Of a stretch of 30,137 nucleotides of DNA, positions 1-6,172 are shown piece by piece. This stretch comes from a virus: positions 1 through 30,137 of IMG/VR virus record IMGVR_UViG_3300049793_000022. The stretch is one strand, 5' to 3'. Position 1 is the stretch's first letter, and every line of letters begins with the position of its first letter. The translations under genes and the position numbers were made by a program. The notes under the pieces were generated by a model. The model had not been told where the DNA came from and did no database searches. It saw only the letters and a program-made list of their open reading frames with translations.

Positions 1-1729
1 CAGTCGTCGGGCCAATCGCTCCAAACCCGTCTTCATAGCAAACCAGCTTTTTGCTATAGCCATCGATGATCGTTTTCCATGCTGGCAAGATAGTATCGTG
101 CTGGTACTTCAAGGTATCAGTGCCAAGCGTGCCGTTTAGAGTACCCTGTCGGAAATCCCAATCCATCCAATCGAGGGCCAATGTCTGGTTCGCGGGATCT
201 CCTAGAGCATATTGATCCGCCGCGCCGAGCAACCCAACAGCGTTACCGACCGGGCCGTCCGTGGTCATGGTGTTCGCGTAGTTGTTGCTGAATTGCATAC
301 ACTGAGCGCCAGCGTAATAAGGCGCATAGGACATAACTTCGCATCGATCAATCGGGCGATTTGGCGCTGAGTTAAATCCGTATGCCGAAAGGTCACTCCC
401 CTGACAATAATACAGGGGGATGTTGGTTGTTGACCCATATGCCTGAAACGCCAGCACACGCTGAAGATCGGTTCTCGGGAGCCACGCGGCGGACGCGAGC
501 GCCATCACCTCGCAATGCCGCTTGCCAAATACGGCCATATAGTCTCGGCCGCCACTAGCCGAAAAACCCATCACTGCGGCGCGATTGGTTCCCCAAAAAT
601 GGTGACCATAAACCGTATTCCAAACCTCGTTTGATAGCTCAAGATACAGCTTTTTGGTGCTATCCAGAGCCCCAAGAATTTCGGATATAATTGACGTAAC
701 GCCAGCGTCGTCCGTCAAATGCGGAACGTTGAACCACATGTCGCAGCCGACCTTGTTAGCCAAGGCGCACGCCATAGAAATCGGGATCATCGGAGCCGGC
801 ATACCCGACTGCCAAAGCATCCATTTGTCTAAGATGGCATCGTAAACCAACGTGGCATTCAGATTCGCGGATATCTGACCGGCGCTGATCGAGAAAATTG
901 TACTCCGGACAATTGCTTTCGCTCCGGTGCCATTGAAATTAAGCGTCGGAGTGGTGCCGGTATTGGCGTTCGTAAACTGCCCTTGGATCATCGTTCCATC
1001 TACAAGGGCCGTGGAATCCGTACTCGCTCCGCACGTATAGGTGTCGGTCCCGCCTATCGTCCCAACCCACGCGCCGGGGGGCCAACGCTCGGCCTGATAG
1101 CTGAAGCATCCCGTTGGCGTCCAATACGCATAACGGCTTAGGTTTGATCCTGGGGAATTGTTGAGTCCTTCAAATTCGTGGAAGCGGATTACCTGCGGGT
1201 TGAGCGTTGTTAGCTCGGTGATATAATCATCATTGAACATGTTCTGTAGAACGCCGCCATCGATCGCGGCCTCATCGCCCGTGTACGGCGATGAACTTCG
1301 GCAAAGAACCATGTTACTCGGAGACGCAACAGTTCCGACATTGCAAAATACGACTTGCACTTGGGGGCAGGCCGTCCATGTCATTTCGACGCGCGCATTC
1401 ACCCCGCCGATGGTGATGGTATTGGTGCCTCCGCTGACGACAAACCCGCTACCGCTGACGACGGTGATGGTCCCGCCGTTGCTAGGCGCAAGGCGAACGC
1501 GCATGTTCCCGGTATGCTTGTAAACCCAATTGCCCGAATATGAATTCGGGATCTTGGCAACCGCGGTGATCTCTTGTGTCGGCGTCGAGACCGGAAGACC
1601 ATTCGAGCCTAGCGCGCTAGGGTACGCATAGCCTGCCGATGTGTTGAGAGACGTGGCGCCCTTCAAGAAGTTCTTAAAGTGAAACTCGCTTGAGTAGGCA
1701 CCTGTCCCGACTAAAGTTCTACCTGTCAT
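1..1729 (-). CDS. Tail spike / receptor-binding protein with glycosidase-like domain (3' end outside window)
   Basis: Open reading frame of 576 codons without a stop from the ATG at 1729 to the left edge, so the C-terminus is missing. The start overlaps the stop of the upstream gene as ATGA. Roughly residues 1-290 are rich in Thr, Gly, Asn and Val and look like beta-structured fibre. From about residue 310 the sequence changes to an alpha/beta-barrel style domain: GCDMWFNVPH, then LYLELSNEVWN with Asn-Glu at residues 367-368, and KKLVCYEDGFG with Glu566. An Asn-Glu acid/base pair followed about 200 residues later by a Tyr-Glu nucleophile strand is the pattern of clan GH-A glycosidases. I infer a virion enzyme that binds or cuts a host surface polysaccharide. 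The exact glycosidase family and substrate cannot be told from the sequence. It follows two other probable host-recognition genes. Confidence 0.75.
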   Translation of the reverse strand, partial: MTGRTLVGTGAYSSEFHFKNFLKGATSLNTSAGYAYPSALGSNGLPVSTPTQEITAVAKIPNSYSGNWVYKHTGNMRVRLAPSNGGTITVVSGSGFVVSGGTNTITIGGVNARVEMTWTACPQVQVVFCNVGTVASPSNMVLCRSSSPYTGDEAAIDGGVLQNMFNDDYITELTTLNPQVIRFHEFEGLNNSPGSNLSRYAYWTPTGCFSYQAERWPPGAWVGTIGGTDTYTCGASTDSTALVDGTMIQGQFTNANTGTTPTLNFNGTGAKAIVRSTIFSISAGQISANLNATLVYDAILDKWMLWQSGMPAPMIPISMACALANKVGCDMWFNVPHLTDDAGVTSIISEILGALDSTKKLYLELSNEVWNTVYGHHFWGTNRAAVMGFSASGGRDYMAVFGKRHCEVMALASAAWLPRTDLQRVLAFQAYGSTTNIPLYYCQGSDLSAYGFNSAPNRPIDRCEVMSYAPYYAGAQCMQFSNNYANTMTTDGPVGNAVGLLGAADQYALGDPANQTLALDWMDWDFRQGTLNGTLGTDTLKYQHDTILPAWKTIIDGYSKKLVCYEDGFGAIGPTT

Positions 1730-2442
1730 TGAGGATACCAGAAAGAGAACGGGTCTGCCGCCCAAACGGAAAGCTGCGACGGGCTCATGAAGTTGTTCGA
1801 CGCCATAACAGCACCAATGAATAGCTTCCCGACATCGGAGCCGTTTCCGATTGTTATTGTGCCGGTCGGGGCAGTAACAGCAGCGTTAAATCCATTTACC
1901 GTCGTTTGTAAAATCTGGCCGGTATCCAACCTGACGACGACGAAGTTTGCGTTCCCCGTCGCGATGCCCGCATTGTAAGAGCACGCAAGAAAATATGGGA
2001 CGTTGGTCAATAGCGTTAAGGCAGATGAAAAGTTGCCGATGCCCTTATGCTCGACCTGAAAAACCCCGGCACTGGTCATCGCCAGATTTAGGCCGGCCGT
2101 ATAAAACCCGGTGCCGGTTGACGCGCCATCGCCAATAATTCCCTCGTTGAATCCGGTCGCCGTCAATATAAGGGTTACGGCCTTGGTGTAGGTCGTGTAA
2201 GCAGTCGTTGGATATCCAGTAAACGTCGCTTCCTTGAAGTTTGCTGTGTTGTCCACGCAGGGGCCAATGCCAGCCATGATCCGGCCGCCAGTGAAGTTTG
2301 AAGTGGCGGGAGGTTGTGAACGTAGAAGATCGCGGAAAGTCGCTCCCGCCGCAGAAAAGGAGGCGTACACACCTTTCGCTGCAATATGCTTCGGGTCAAA
2401 ACCCGGCGCGACACCGCATGGGAAGCCAAAATTTCCCTGCAT
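1726..2442 (-). CDS. LamG/concanavalin-like lectin-domain tail protein
   Basis: 238 residues. The ATG at 2442 shares its A with the upstream TGA (TGATG). The protein has the composition and rhythm of a concanavalin A-like jelly roll: alternating beta-type stretches, a central segment near residue 130 (VFQVEHKG), VPYFLACSYN, a late TITIGNGSDVGKLFIGAVMA strand pair, and the ending LSVWAADPFSFWYPQ. An ending of this Leu-Ser-x-Asp-Pro type is common in phage lectin-domain appendage proteins. Expected role is carbohydrate binding on the virion, together with the spike encoded next. No catalytic motif is visible. The fold assignment is by resemblance only. Confidence 0.6.
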   Translation of the reverse strand: MQGNFGFPCGVAPGFDPKHIAAKGVYASFSAAGATFRDLLRSQPPATSNFTGGRIMAGIGPCVDNTANFKEATFTGYPTTAYTTYTKAVTLILTATGFNEGIIGDGASTGTGFYTAGLNLAMTSAGVFQVEHKGIGNFSSALTLLTNVPYFLACSYNAGIATGNANFVVVRLDTGQILQTTVNGFNAAVTAPTGTITIGNGSDVGKLFIGAVMASNNFMSPSQLSVWAADPFSFWYPQ

Positions 2443-3134
2443 CAGTTGTTTTCCGCGAACGCAACAAGCTTCAGGGTATAGTTGCCAGCGCCGAACGCTG
2501 CGCCGGAGTTGTTCTGCACCACGGCCTTGAACGTGCCATAGGGAAGGTTACACGGCAGCGAGACCTTCACGGCAGCCGTGCCGAGTGCCGCGGCATCAAG
2601 CGGGATGATGCAATCCGGGGGACGTGGCAAAGCCGGAACCGTCGCGCTCGCGGTCGCCGGTGTGGTTTCATAGGTCGTGCCGCCATCGGGCGAGAACAGC
2701 CACCAGATGGAAATATTACCGCCAGCAGTAGGCGTGAATCCAGCCGTGACGGTCTGGAAGTAGACAAGGCCAGTCTTACCGCTGCCCGTGTTGGTCTGGC
2801 TTGAAACACCAGCCGCGCCGCCGCCAGTCAACGTCACAGCCGAACCGCTCGCCAGGCTGGCAAGATCCGCTCCCGCCGTCAAAGTCAGCGGCGCAATGAT
2901 CGAGCCATTCGATGAGCCGGTATTGTGGAGTTGCGAGCGCGAAGCAACGTCGCGCGAGATTGAGCGGAGCTTTGCTGATGCCGTCCCGCTTGCTCCCGCC
3001 GTGACGGCAGCATCGGCAATTGCGCCGATCGTCGCCTGCCCGCCATCTGCCATCAAGGCGTCAAGGGTTGAAACCGTTCCCGTTCCGCTGTTCGGAACGC
3101 CAGAAGAGATACCGACCGAAGTAAGATTGGGCAT
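2442..3134 (-). CDS. Structural/tail protein of unknown function
   Basis: 230 residues, rich in Gly, Ala, Ser and Thr, with no transmembrane segment. The N-terminal 70 residues are low-complexity and probably form a stalk. The C-terminal part has conserved-looking aromatic and proline motifs, ISIWWLFSPDGGTTYE near residue 140 and a PRPPDCIIPLD strand, and ends in a beta-rich VVQNNSGAAFGAGNYTLKL segment. I recall similar proteins beside tail-fibre genes in alphaproteobacterial prophages, but none with a firm function. It sits between an Fn3-like protein and a lectin-like protein, both with tight gene junctions, so a virion fibre or decoration role is the best inference. Confidence 0.6.
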   Translation of the reverse strand: MPNLTSVGISSGVPNSGTGTVSTLDALMADGGQATIGAIADAAVTAGASGTASAKLRSISRDVASRSQLHNTGSSNGSIIAPLTLTAGADLASLASGSAVTLTGGGAAGVSSQTNTGSGKTGLVYFQTVTAGFTPTAGGNISIWWLFSPDGGTTYETTPATASATVPALPRPPDCIIPLDAAALGTAAVKVSLPCNLPYGTFKAVVQNNSGAAFGAGNYTLKLVAFAENN

Positions 3135-3137
3135 GTT

Positions 3138-3557
3138 TTAGAATCCTAGAATGAAGTAGGTGGGGGTTGCAGATGACGCGGAAACCGTGAAGCTAACCGT
3201 GTTAGACCAGGCACTATCGATGACGTGATTGTCCTTCGCGCGCGCGTCATATGTGCCGTTTGCGAAGCCTGCCGGGGTCAGGTCGATCTCGTTGGCGGCA
3301 TCCTCACCCGAGGTGATGGTGTGCGTGGTGTTCGTGACGAGGCTCGACCAGTTGCCACCCGTGACCTGGGTTTGCAGGGTCACCGTGTCGCCAGCGACAA
3401 CCGTATTATCGACATCGATGGCAAGCGACACAGCATTACCGACCACGCCTGTTAGAACCAAAACAGGCGCCGATGGCGCTACAGAGGAGCTCCCCGCTCT
3501 CCCAAGGAGACCCAAAGAGCCGAAGCCGCCCCTACTCCCCATTTTTCCTAGTGCCAT
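3138..3557 (-). CDS. Fibronectin type III-like / Ig-like virion protein
   Basis: 139 residues. The N-terminus is a short basic Gly-rich segment (KMGSRGGFGSLG). It is followed by one Ig/Fn3-like beta-sandwich of about 95 residues: VTLQTQVTGGNWSSL near the middle, then the F-G strand pattern YDARAKDNHVIDSAWSNTVSF that is characteristic of Fn3 domains. Such domains on phage virions are thought to bind carbohydrates weakly at the cell surface. This is the first gene after the intrinsic terminator at 3571-3598, so it may begin a separate late transcript with the lectin-like and spike genes. Confidence 0.6.
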   Translation of the reverse strand: MALGKMGSRGGFGSLGLLGRAGSSSVAPSAPVLVLTGVVGNAVSLAIDVDNTVVAGDTVTLQTQVTGGNWSSLVTNTTHTITSGEDAANEIDLTPAGFANGTYDARAKDNHVIDSAWSNTVSFTVSASSATPTYFILGF

Positions 3558-3570
3558 GCTTTGCCTTATG

Positions 3571-3598
3571 AAAAAGCCGGCGCTGTTACACGCCGGGC
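3571..3598 (-). terminator. Intrinsic terminator after the lysis region
   Basis: On the minus strand a GC-rich stem (CCGGCG with CGCCGG, 6 bp, at 3591-3596 and 3577-3582) with an 8-nt loop is followed directly by C and then five U residues (3575-3571). It lies downstream of the small lysis-region membrane genes and just upstream of the Fn3-like gene. Confidence 0.65.
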
Positions 3599-3639
3599 AA
3601 GTCGTTGGGGAGAAACAGGCCCGTCTTAGGGCCGAGATA

Positions 3640-3662
3640 CCGCCGTAAGGAAATCACGGCGG
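3640..3662 (-). terminator. Second hairpin at the end of the lysis region (no U-tract)
   Basis: Perfect 7-bp inverted repeat, CCGCCGT and ACGGCGG, with a 9-nt loop, starting 9 nt past the stop of the last small membrane gene. No run of U follows on the minus strand, so it could be a transcript-end stabiliser or a helper to the terminator at 3571-3598 rather than a terminator itself. Confidence 0.4.
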
Positions 3663-3671
3663 ATTGGTGGA

Positions 3672-3809
3672 TTACAGGAATAGTGCGAGAGCGAAGATCA
3701 GCAGCAGCCAGATTTTATGCCCGGTCCAAATCGCAGCCGCGATCCCAACCACTGGCGCACAGAATGCAGCAACCACAATCACACTGATGGCATTGTCAGA
3801 GACTTTCAC
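3672..3809 (-). CDS. 45-residue small hydrophobic membrane protein
   Basis: Small protein with two hydrophobic segments (about residues 7-25, AISVIVVAAFCAPVVGIAAA, and 31-45, WLLLIFALALFL). I place the start at the GTG at 3809, which overlaps the stop of the preceding gene as GTGA. This matches the coupling used throughout the operon. A longer in-frame version from 3902 would add a basic, membrane-unlike leader lying entirely within the preceding gene and is less likely. Position in the lysis region suggests holin, antiholin or pinholin-like activity, but nothing in the sequence proves it. Confidence 0.5.
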   Translation of the reverse strand: MKVSDNAISVIVVAAFCAPVVGIAAAIWTGHKIWLLLIFALALFL

Positions 3810-3973
3810 TTGAACCACCATGCAAGCCAGCATACGAGTACGACTACCCACGCCAGGACGATCCACTCCATGCCGACGAACTTGCTGCCAATCGGAGCCC
3901 ATCCGTTCGCGAAGAATATAAAGATGGAGAGGATCAGTGCAGCGATGGTAGCGGTAATTGCCAGAGCCTTCAT
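3806..3973 (-). CDS. 55-residue two-helix membrane protein
   Basis: Reads from the ATG at 3973 (MKALAITATIAALILS) to the TGA at 3806-3808. It contains two transmembrane segments, about residues 4-22 and 36-53, separated by a short FANGWAPIGSKFVGMEW loop. The start overlaps the upstream stop as ATGA, and the end overlaps the next gene's GTG. The Trp-rich C-terminus (WLAWWFK) and tiny size are compatible with a small holin or antiholin, but the family is not recognised. Confidence 0.55.
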   Translation of the reverse strand: MKALAITATIAALILSIFIFFANGWAPIGSKFVGMEWIVLAWVVVLVCWLAWWFK

Positions 3974-4155
3974 TTCAAACACCTCTTCGCTGCACGTATT
4001 TCAGCCCACGAATACCCTTCACGTATCGCCCAAGCCAAAGCCTTAGCCCTACCATGCTCCGCGACGTATTGACGGACCAGATTGCAATCGATCTGCGGCA
4101 TGTCGGCGGCATAGGCTGGCGCGCTCAGAAGCGAGAGCGTGAAGACCAGGATCAT
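3970..4155 (-). CDS. Small exported protein with signal peptide
   Basis: 61 residues. Residues 1-17 form a signal peptide with a likely cleavage after AYA (LLSAPAYA-AD). The mature part is about 44 residues, with two cysteines that could form a disulfide and the pattern VRQYVAEHGRAKALAWAIRE followed by GYSWAEIRAAKRCL. Similar very short periplasmic proteins with this Ala-Trp-Ala plus Arg-Cys-Leu pattern are familiar from rhizobial genomes and their prophages, where they remain uncharacterised. No lipobox is present, so it is not an obvious outer-membrane spanin. The ATG lies 7 nt after the preceding stop and its own stop overlaps the next start (ATGA). Confidence 0.6.
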   Translation of the reverse strand: MILVFTLSLLSAPAYAADMPQIDCNLVRQYVAEHGRAKALAWAIREGYSWAEIRAAKRCLK

Positions 4156-4162
4156 GATGCTG

Positions 4163-4339
4163 TCAGGCGCGGAGTTTCAGTAGATCAGCGAGAATATTTG
4201 CCGCCTTGGTCAAGCCTTCCGCCGCTTCCGTCAAATGCTGTTGCGCTTTGCGAAGCCGCTCTTCTTGGCCGGTAAAGTCTTTGTCCCCTCGCCCGTCATC
4301 GCTGAATATCCTGCGGAATTGGTTTGCAATGCTGTTCAT
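4163..4339 (-). CDS. 58-residue helical cytoplasmic protein of unknown function
   Basis: Runs from the ATG at 4339 (MNSIANQFRRIFSDDG) to the TGA at 4163-4165. The first 20 residues are polar with a basic patch. Residues 24-56 form one long amphipathic helix (EERLRKAQQHLTEAAEGL and onwards, ending LADLLKLRA), probably a coiled coil. The start overlaps the stop of the preceding coiled-coil membrane protein as ATGA, so the two may be produced together and interact. No membrane segment and no recognised family. Confidence 0.5.
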   Translation of the reverse strand: MNSIANQFRRIFSDDGRGDKDFTGQEERLRKAQQHLTEAAEGLTKAANILADLLKLRA

Positions 4340-4584
4340 CGTTTATTGGCCCGCAGTTCGGCTGTCAGAGATTCGAGCGCGGCGCGCGTTCCGTGGATGG
4401 CATCAGCGACACGATCGGCCGCGGCAATCCGTTCGTCATAGCTTTCAGTCAGGAGGTTTTCGAGCATTTGGATTCGACTATCCTTTTTGTGCTCTCGCTG
4501 TTCCGACTTGTAGAGCGCCAACCATAGAAAGACGCAAATGAGGCCGGGAGGCCCCAATTTCAATAGCTCCTGCGCCAAGTCCAT
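4336..4584 (-). CDS. Single-pass membrane coiled-coil protein (holin- or spanin-like)
   Basis: 82 residues: a short amphipathic N-terminus (MDLAQELLKLG), one transmembrane helix at about residues 12-27 (PPGLICVFLWLALYKS), then a long charged helix to the end with heptad-like spacing (QMLENLLTESYDERIAAADR). This topology fits an i-spanin-like or regulatory lysis protein, and similar one-helix coiled-coil proteins occur near phage lysis genes, but no lipoprotein partner is obvious. Its ribosome binding site (AGGAG, 10 nt before the ATG) lies inside the 3' arm of a perfect 11-bp hairpin at 4592-4628, which suggests translational control. Confidence 0.55.
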   Translation of the reverse strand: MDLAQELLKLGPPGLICVFLWLALYKSEQREHKKDSRIQMLENLLTESYDERIAAADRVADAIHGTRAALESLTAELRANKR

Positions 4585-4591
4585 TTCCGTT

Positions 4592-4628
4592 AATCTCCTA
4601 GCTGTTAACTATTTTTCGCTAGGAGATT
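4592..4628 (-). promoter_or_regulatory. RNA hairpin sequestering a ribosome binding site
   Basis: Perfect 11-bp inverted repeat: AATCTCCTAGC and GCTAGGAGATT, with a 15-nt A/U-rich loop. On the minus-strand transcript the 3' arm contains the AGGAG that serves the gene starting at 4584, and the 5' arm supplies a perfectly complementary CUCCU. No U-tract follows, so it does not look like a terminator. It is best read as a structure that blocks translation until it is melted or cleaved. Confidence 0.6.
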
Positions 4629-4705
4629 CCCAGCCTGTAGAGAAGTTCACGCTTCGATACGGGTTAGGGTCGCGCCGACGTTTGCCGACGAAGGCGCGGC
4701 CCGTC

Positions 4706-5089
4706 TTATCGCTTGATAATCCGCGCCACGTTTTCAAAACCTCTTTTGACGAAGTAGAAGCTGACAATCAGGTTTGCCGATGTGGCAGCAAATCCTTGGA
4801 GGCCATCGGTAACGCCAAGGCCAAGAACTTTGTCCCAGATCAAAAGTTTGCCGAGATAGATGGCAACCATGTAGCCCATCAGCTTGTCAGGCTCGGACCA
4901 ATGGCCTATTTCGGCAATCCGATACTGAGTAATTGCTTGGGTCTCTGCCGTCTGCGCTGCAATCTCATGAGCAGCCGTATCCGACGCAATCTTTTCTGAG
5001 GTATTGCCGGCGGCTAGCTTCGCTTTATAGGCGTTGATTAGCCCAGAGACGACAGGGCCGCCCAGAAACGATAGGATCGTGAGCCACAT
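4706..5089 (-). CDS. Holin, GTA 3TM-type
   Basis: 127 residues. A hydrophobic N-terminal segment (residues 1-20, LTILSFLGGPVVSGLINAY) is followed by a polar Ala/Thr/Gln-rich helix (30-60) and two hydrophobic segments near residues 70-90 (MGYMVAIYLGKLLIWDKVLG) and 100-115 (ATSANLIVSFYFVKRG), ending in FENVARIIKR. This arrangement and the LIWDKVLGLG/KRGFENVARI motifs match the three-helix holin family first described for gene-transfer-agent release in alphaproteobacteria. It would form holes in the inner membrane and let the endolysin at 5531-6106 out. The start overlaps the upstream stop as TGATG. About 117 nt separate it from the next gene; that gap holds the hairpin at 4592-4628. Confidence 0.75.
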   Translation of the reverse strand: MWLTILSFLGGPVVSGLINAYKAKLAAGNTSEKIASDTAAHEIAAQTAETQAITQYRIAEIGHWSEPDKLMGYMVAIYLGKLLIWDKVLGLGVTDGLQGFAATSANLIVSFYFVKRGFENVARIIKR

Positions 5090-5370
5090 CAGTCACCAGC
5101 CTTCACGTTCGGCGCCGGGGCTTCCTCGCCCTTCGATCCGACAGGCCCAGTCGTCGCTTGGCGAAGCATCTTGGTTACTTGCCCGATGAAAATCAGAACC
5201 AGCGGAGCGAAGGGCACATATTTCTGCGGTATGATCGCGTTGATCTGGGTAATATCGAGCGCATCCAGGAGAGGAAGGCCGATGCCTAGAACAGCTCCGA
5301 CCGTCATCAGGATATAGGACCAGAGCATGGTCTTATAGCCTTTGAGCCTTTCCCTGATCTTGGCGAACAT
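5089..5370 (-). CDS. Small two-helix membrane protein, holin-like
   Basis: 93 residues when started at the ATG at 5370 (MFAKIRERLKGYKT), which overlaps the preceding stop as TGATG. A longer in-frame reading up to 5739 is an artefact, since it runs through two other genes. Two hydrophobic segments are seen, residues 15-37 (MLWSYILMTVGAVLGIGLPL) and 52-66 (VPFAPLVLIFIGQVT). They are separated by DALDITQINAIIPQKY and followed by a charged, proline-containing tail. It is a plausible second holin or antiholin of the cassette; the family is not firmly recognised. Confidence 0.6.
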   Translation of the reverse strand: MFAKIRERLKGYKTMLWSYILMTVGAVLGIGLPLLDALDITQINAIIPQKYVPFAPLVLIFIGQVTKMLRQATTGPVGSKGEEAPAPNVKAGD

Positions 5371-5528
5371 CAGACCGCAGCCTTGATCTTGTCGGCCTGC
5401 GCGTGGAGCTTGGCGGAAAGCGTGTTGGCGTCGATAACAAGGCTCTGGAGTTTTACTTTGGCAAACCAGATAAACGCGCCGCCACAGCCGAAACACAAGG
5501 CACCGAATAGAGCGGTCCAAATAGTCAT
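5370..5528 (-). CDS. 52-residue single-pass membrane protein
   Basis: Starts at the ATG at 5528, chosen because AGGA sits 7 nt upstream. An in-frame ATG at 5534 overlaps the endolysin stop as ATGA but leaves the AGGA only 1 nt away. An N-terminal transmembrane segment (residues 4-23, WTALFGALCFGCGGAFIWFA) is followed by an amphipathic helix (KLQSLVIDANTLSAKLHAQA and on). It has the size and one-helix topology of an inner-membrane spanin or an antiholin. It lies between the endolysin and the two holin-like genes and ends in a TGATG overlap. Confidence 0.5.
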   Translation of the reverse strand: MTIWTALFGALCFGCGGAFIWFAKVKLQSLVIDANTLSAKLHAQADKIKAAV

Positions 5529-5530
5529 GG

Positions 5531-6106
5531 TCATTTCCTTTTGAAGATTGCAGCGAAGATGGACGCAAAGAACGCGCCGATAGACCCCTTTGCGGGGTTG
5601 GTGATCGAGGGCTTTGCAGGTGGAACGTCAATCGGCTTAGGATTTGGCAGGATGACAATCGGGGGCTTGCCGCCGAATACACGCCTCTGAGCCTCGATCC
5701 AGTCGGCATCTGGTGCGGGATATTGCTTCCCAGCTTCATGCCATGCCTGAGCCTTCAGAAAGGCAATACCCAGCGGGCTATTCAACATTGCGTCCGACAT
5801 GATCGTATTTTCAGTCATGCCAGGCGCGCGGCTCTTTACGAAGTCGATATACGACTGCACGTAATTCCCGCCTGACCAAACCGCGATAGCATCCGCAAAC
5901 CTCTTGTTGTGGTAACGCGGAGAGCGCCATAGATCGATTTGCGCGCAGATACCTTGAACAAAGGTCGGGAATACCGCGATATTATTCCCCTGCCCTAAGC
6001 CATCGTTGAGGTTTACTGTCGGACCGGCCCCCCATTTTGTCGCAATGGGGTTGCCCTTGCCCCACATAGCGCCGGGGTTTTTGTAGCGGATTGATGCTGG
6101 TTCCAT
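5531..6106 (-). CDS. Endolysin (muramidase/transglycosylase-like) with hydrophobic C-terminal tail
   Basis: 191 residues. The N-terminus IRYKNPGAMWGKGN, the central IAVFPTFVQGICAQIDLW and ADAIAVWSGGN are typical of a group of alphaproteobacterial phage lysozyme-like proteins related to PRD1 P5-type muralytic enzymes. The domain covers about residues 1-145. A Pro-rich linker (NPKPIDVPPAKP) follows, then a hydrophobic, probably membrane-interacting tail, GSIGAFFASIFAAIFKRK. It should cleave the glycan strand of peptidoglycan; I cannot pick the catalytic residue with certainty. No signal peptide is visible, so export depends on the holins encoded downstream. It is followed after 2 nt by a 52-residue membrane protein. 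Confidence 0.65.
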   Translation of the reverse strand: MEPASIRYKNPGAMWGKGNPIATKWGAGPTVNLNDGLGQGNNIAVFPTFVQGICAQIDLWRSPRYHNKRFADAIAVWSGGNYVQSYIDFVKSRAPGMTENTIMSDAMLNSPLGIAFLKAQAWHEAGKQYPAPDADWIEAQRRVFGGKPPIVILPNPKPIDVPPAKPSITNPAKGSIGAFFASIFAAIFKRK

Positions 6107-6172
6107 TTGGATTCCTGTCAGCGCTTCGCGTTCGCTACTTTTAGCGCTACGAGATCGGTCATGATGGGGTGC

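Noticed and set aside
4629-4705. Inverted repeat CGCGCC ... GGCGCG downstream of the holin gene
   Set aside because: Only 6 bp with a 16-nt spacer and no U-tract; noted but not strong enough to call a terminator.
5089-5739. 216-residue extended reading of the holin-like gene
   Set aside because: The extra N-terminal part runs through the 52-residue membrane gene and the endolysin end; the TGATG overlap at 5370 gives a much better start.
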